Below, piece by piece: positions 28,038-28,520 of a stretch of DNA of 28,520 bases. This DNA comes from Phytophthora sp. 'mugwort' (lineage: Eukaryota > Oomycota > Peronosporomycetes > Peronosporales > Peronosporaceae): contig JAUCEF010000054.1 in assembly GCA_033558025.1 (NCBI GenBank), positions 1 to 28,520 of the forward strand. Reading direction: 5' to 3'. The notes under the pieces were generated by a model, which did not search any database, was not told the origin of the DNA, and saw only the letters and a program-made list of their open reading frames with translations. A program made the translations under genes and the position numbers. Numbering within the stretch: position 1 is the first letter of the stretch; every line of letters starts with the position of its first letter.

Positions 28038-28520
28038 TAAAGATCTCTTCCAGACACAGGTTCCCCTACGACTACCTTGTTACGACTTCATCAAAGTTAC
28101 TAACCACTTTTTAGGAATTATAATTTATTTTATAAAAATTTTAAATTATTTTATTTAAATAATTATTAAATTTTATAAAAGAATTAAAAATTATTTTAAA
28201 AACAATCAACTTCCCTGATGTGACGGGCGGTGTGTACAAAGTCCAGTAACATATTCACCGCAGCATGCTGTTCTGCGATTACTAGCGATTCCAACTTCAT
28301 AAGGGCGAGTTTCAGCCCTTAATTCGAACTAAGATAATTTTTGAAGATTTGCTCCAACTTATATCATTATTGCTTCTCATTGTAATTATCATTGTAGCAC
28401 GTGTGTAGCCCAACTCATAAGGGCCATGAAGACTTGACGTCATCCCCACCTTCCATTAACCTATCATTAATTTTTTCATTAGAGTACTTTTATCTATTTA
28501 TAATAAATTAGTAACTAATC
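28038..28520 (-). rRNA. rns: Small-subunit ribosomal RNA, 3' part, runs off the window
   Basis: On the minus strand the conserved SSU 3' blocks are clear: AAGTCGTAACAAGGTAGTCG then TAGGGGAACCTGTGTCTGG near 28047-28090, GTACACACCGCCCGTCACAT near 28218-28237, and the GGTGGGGATGACGTCAAGTC region near 28435-28452. The helix 44 region (28100-28205) is expanded by AT-rich sequence. The 3' end (placed near 28038 by analogy) reads GGAAGAGATCTTTAA and lacks the CCTCC anti-Shine-Dalgarno. The gene continues beyond 28520. Confidence 0.95.

Overview
This window is a very AT-rich mitochondrial genome segment from a stramenopile, most likely an oomycete or close relative. The evidence is uninterrupted cox1, cox2, cox3, cob, atp1, atp6, atp9, nad1-7, nad9, nad11 and nad4L, bacterial-type mitochondrial ribosomal protein genes (rps7, rps10, rps11, rps12), a standard code (TGG for Trp, TGA usable as a stop), no introns, and a 32-codon reading frame between cox2 and cox1 of the kind called orf32 in Phytophthora. 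The species cannot be named from the sequence.

Layout. 1-1.8 kb: end of the ribosomal protein cluster (possible rps13 tail, rps11), trnS(uga), trnC(gca), a possible rpl31, tatC on the minus strand, then trnL(uaa) and trnL(uag). 1.86-8.03 kb: nad11-nad1-nad4L followed almost at once by an inverted copy of the same block, so a giant palindrome with arms of about 2.85 kb and a 30-base centre. 8.03-15.7 kb (minus): cob, nad9, atp9, nad3, trnD, atp6, cox3, rps12-rps7, trnV/I/Q/R, rps10, trnF and nad2. 15.8-23.8 kb (plus): nad7, an L10-like ribosomal protein gene, trnH, nad4, trnE, atp1, nad5, nad6, trnR(ucu). 23.8-28.5 kb (minus): a convergent accessory island with a terminator-like hairpin and an unrecognised 137-codon ORF, then cox1, a 32-codon TatA-like gene, cox2, trnW and the 3' end of the small-subunit rRNA, which runs off the window.

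Together the genes encode membrane and peripheral subunits of respiratory complexes I, III, IV and V, parts of the mitoribosome, tRNAs, and what looks like both halves of a minimal twin-arginine (Tat) translocase, TatC plus a tiny TatA, presumably for inserting folded proteins such as the Rieske subunit.

Sequence quality matters. Many conserved genes (rps11, tatC, nad11, cob, nad9, nad3, nad6, cox2 and one or other copy of nad1 and nad4L) carry one-base frameshifts, mostly in A or T runs, and the two arms of the inverted repeat disagree at about a dozen places including one 27-base deletion. I read most of these as uncorrected long-read errors, and the near-spacerless palindrome as either a real inverted repeat or a fold-back assembly artefact. 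Product calls for broken genes rest on homology across the breaks.
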